This document shows positions 20,924-21,244 of a stretch of 21,244 nucleotides of DNA, piece after piece. Position 1 is the stretch's first letter, and every line of letters begins with the position of its first letter. The notes under the pieces were generated by a model that saw only the letters and a list, made by a program, of their open reading frames with translations, was not told where the DNA came from and did not search any database. Where the stretch lies: the IMG/VR virus record IMGVR_UViG_3300008259_004012, positions 1-21,244 of that record; one strand, written 5' to 3'. The position numbers and the translations under genes were made by a program. The stretch is from a virus.

Positions 20924-21244
20924 ATGACACAACTAAGAACTATTGATACAGCCGCTCTAGCACAATTGAGCAAAGCCCTTGTAGGATTTGATCGTTACTT
21001 TAGCGCACCGCATCACCAAAATGGTAACTACCCTCCACACAATATTGTGAAGTACAGCGAAAACCAATATGGTATTGAAGTCGCAATAGCAGGATTTCTG
21101 AAAGAAGAAATTACTGTTGAAGTTGATCAAGACCAATTGACTATCCGTGGTACACACAGTATCACTGAAGATAGAGAAGTAGAATATCTACACCGAGGTT
21201 TAGCTGCACGTGATTTTGAACAAACATTTACTCTTGCTGAGTAT
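20924..21244 (+). CDS. Small heat-shock protein Hsp20/IbpA-like, cut by window end
   Basis: The first 107 codons of an alpha-crystallin-type small heat-shock protein. It has an N-terminal segment typical of IbpA proteins (LSKALVGFDRYF), then NIVKYSENQYGIEVAIAGF, EEITVEVDQDQLTIRGTH and EYLHRGLAARDFEQTFTLAE. The rest of the crystallin domain and the C-terminal I-x-I motif lie beyond the window. Hsp20 holds unfolded proteins for DnaK to refold; phage Hsp20 genes are known from T4-like cyanophages. The ATG follows the strong Shine-Dalgarno that is masked in the proposed thermometer. Confidence 0.92.
   Translation, partial: MTQLRTIDTAALAQLSKALVGFDRYFSAPHHQNGNYPPHNIVKYSENQYGIEVAIAGFLKEEITVEVDQDQLTIRGTHSITEDREVEYLHRGLAARDFEQTFTLAEY

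Noticed and set aside
1-21244. CRISPR array, insertion sequence or attachment site
   Set aside because: No spaced direct repeats, transposase or integrase, or terminal inverted repeats were seen. The only long repeat is the 22-base leader block before dnaK and hsp20.

Overview
The window looks like part of the genome of a T4-like (myovirus-type) phage, probably infecting an aquatic proteobacterium. All supported genes lie on the + strand, the DNA is AT-rich, and genes are packed with short gaps or ATGA/TAATG overlaps. Most predicted proteins resemble conserved proteins of marine and freshwater T4-like phages as I remember them: a tail fibre with a beta-helix, a PAAR-type spike tip, a 4896-5582 exonuclease, NrdA/NrdB, Hsp20, bS21, MazG and a ubiquitous coiled-coil membrane protein. 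Two promoter types are visible. TAAATA motifs close to TATAAATA, the T4 late-promoter consensus, sit upstream of mostly structural genes. Host sigma70-like TTGACx-17/18-TATAAT promoters sit upstream of mostly metabolic genes. The exact host is inferred; it cannot be read directly.

Layout. 2-4857: small virion-type and unknown genes, a strong terminator, a coiled-coil membrane protein, a nucleotidyltransferase and a structural protein with a D-rich loop. 4896-7823: PD-(D/E)XK exonuclease and tail fibre. 7851-11731: nucleotide-reduction module (short leader ORF, nrdA, a 57-codon ORF, nrdB, a glutaredoxin remnant). 11733-13019: small beta protein, virion protein, PAAR tip. 13101-13992: histone H1-like protein, IscU and IscA. 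14070-16934: unknown gene, SleB-type lysin, small membrane protein, virion protein, large coiled-coil membrane protein. 16918-17746: a run of reading frames without starts. 17730-18893: bS21, DEDDh exonuclease, MazG-like hydrolase. 18891-21244: dnaK and hsp20 (cut by the window edge), each behind a near-identical structured leader.

The most striking observations are these. (1) dnaK and hsp20 share a 22-nt identical segment in their 5' leaders that can fold into a ROSE-like RNA thermometer, with TTGCT facing the Shine-Dalgarno. (2) Several genes start at or within about one base of the predicted transcription start, which suggests leaderless mRNAs. (3) The only two A9 runs I could find, both in the context TCA9G, coincide exactly with -1 frame breaks. 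(4) nrdA, nrdB and the glutaredoxin gene each lack a conserved piece, suggesting either decay of the ribonucleotide-reductase module or sequence error.

How the genes may work together (inference): nucleotide supply (NrdA/NrdB, MazG), iron and Fe-S handling (IscU, IscA), proteostasis (DnaK, Hsp20) and takeover of translation or the nucleoid (bS21, H1-like protein) are interleaved with virion and lysis genes.
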